From assembly GCF_004378355.1 (NCBI RefSeq), contig NZ_SNUB01000001.1, positions 152,307-216,306 of the forward strand: 64,000 bases of DNA, given 5' to 3'. This DNA is from Psychromonas algicola. GTDB taxonomy: Bacteria > Pseudomonadota > Gammaproteobacteria > Enterobacterales > Psychromonadaceae. A program made the translations under genes and the position numbers. The notes below the pieces were generated by a model. That model did no database searches and had not been told where the DNA came from. It saw only the letters and a list, made by a program, of their open reading frames with translations. Below are positions 63,999 through 64,000 of this stretch, piece by piece (positions within the stretch are counted from its first letter, which is position 1; each line of letters begins with the position of its first letter).

Positions 63999-64000
63999 AT

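Overview
The window is AT-rich chromosomal DNA from a marine, probably cold-adapted gammaproteobacterium of the Psychromonas/Moritella/Colwellia/Shewanella kind. The reasons are a complete long-chain polyunsaturated fatty acid (PUFA) synthase cluster (pfaR-pfaA-pfaB-pfaC-pfaD), an oleD-type gene, VF530-type DNA-binding proteins, SlyD, Rof, ElaA and several c-di-GMP proteins. Psychromonas is my best guess from gene content alone; no rRNA is present to settle it. I see no tRNA, rRNA, CRISPR array, insertion sequence or prophage.

Layout. 0-6.7 kb: the end of an olefin-biosynthesis locus (oleD), a YgjP-like metalloprotein, a RidA protein, the AMPylating pseudokinase SelO, a FapA/DUF342 protein and a YebC-family regulator. 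6.7-10.6 kb: proline utilisation, with PutA divided into two open reading frames. 10.8-11.6 kb: a glutaredoxin and a SlyD-type prolyl isomerase. 11.7-17.3 kb: a three-gene SMC/kite/kleisin operon of the MksBEF/Wadjet type without the JetD/MksG nuclease. 17.5-24 kb: DUF1415, a patatin-like phospholipase, DUF2913, a membrane diguanylate cyclase, a Nudix hydrolase and a short-chain dehydrogenase with codon use typical of high expression. 24.1-28.8 kb: a compact run of small same-strand genes (cupin, LysE exporter, GNAT, Rof, HAD, GFA and several unknowns). 28.9-37.8 kb: housekeeping and signalling genes (TrmK, Tex, a Gfo/Idh oxidoreductase, an HD-GYP protein, a DEAD-box helicase, fructose-1,6-bisphosphatase). 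37.9-41.6 kb: a DUF2057 protein, a MatP-like ribbon-helix-helix candidate, and a lipoprotein/outer-membrane-barrel pair. 41.7-43.2 kb: two VF530-family paralogues flanking elaA. 43.3-62.1 kb: the pfa cluster, all on the minus strand. 62.2-64 kb: an inverted pair of REP-like elements, a SEC-C zinc-motif protein and the edge of a further gene.

How the parts work together. PfaA carries ketosynthase, acyltransferase, six tandem acyl carrier domains and ketoreductase. PfaB adds an acyltransferase. PfaC adds ketosynthase, chain-length factor and two dehydratase/isomerase domains. PfaD is the enoyl reductase. Together they make EPA- or DHA-type fatty acids de novo. pfaE, the phosphopantetheinyl transferase needed to activate the carrier domains, is not in the window. 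OleD belongs to the pathway that condenses two fatty acyl chains head to head into long olefins; in related bacteria PUFAs are its substrates, so the two systems are probably metabolically linked.

The most distinctive observations are the split PutA, the JetD-less condensin-like operon, the six-carrier array with a visible 627-bp internal duplication, a PfaR regulator that looks like the DNA-binding part of a transposase and starts at TTG, and symmetric sequence elements before both pfaR and pfaA.
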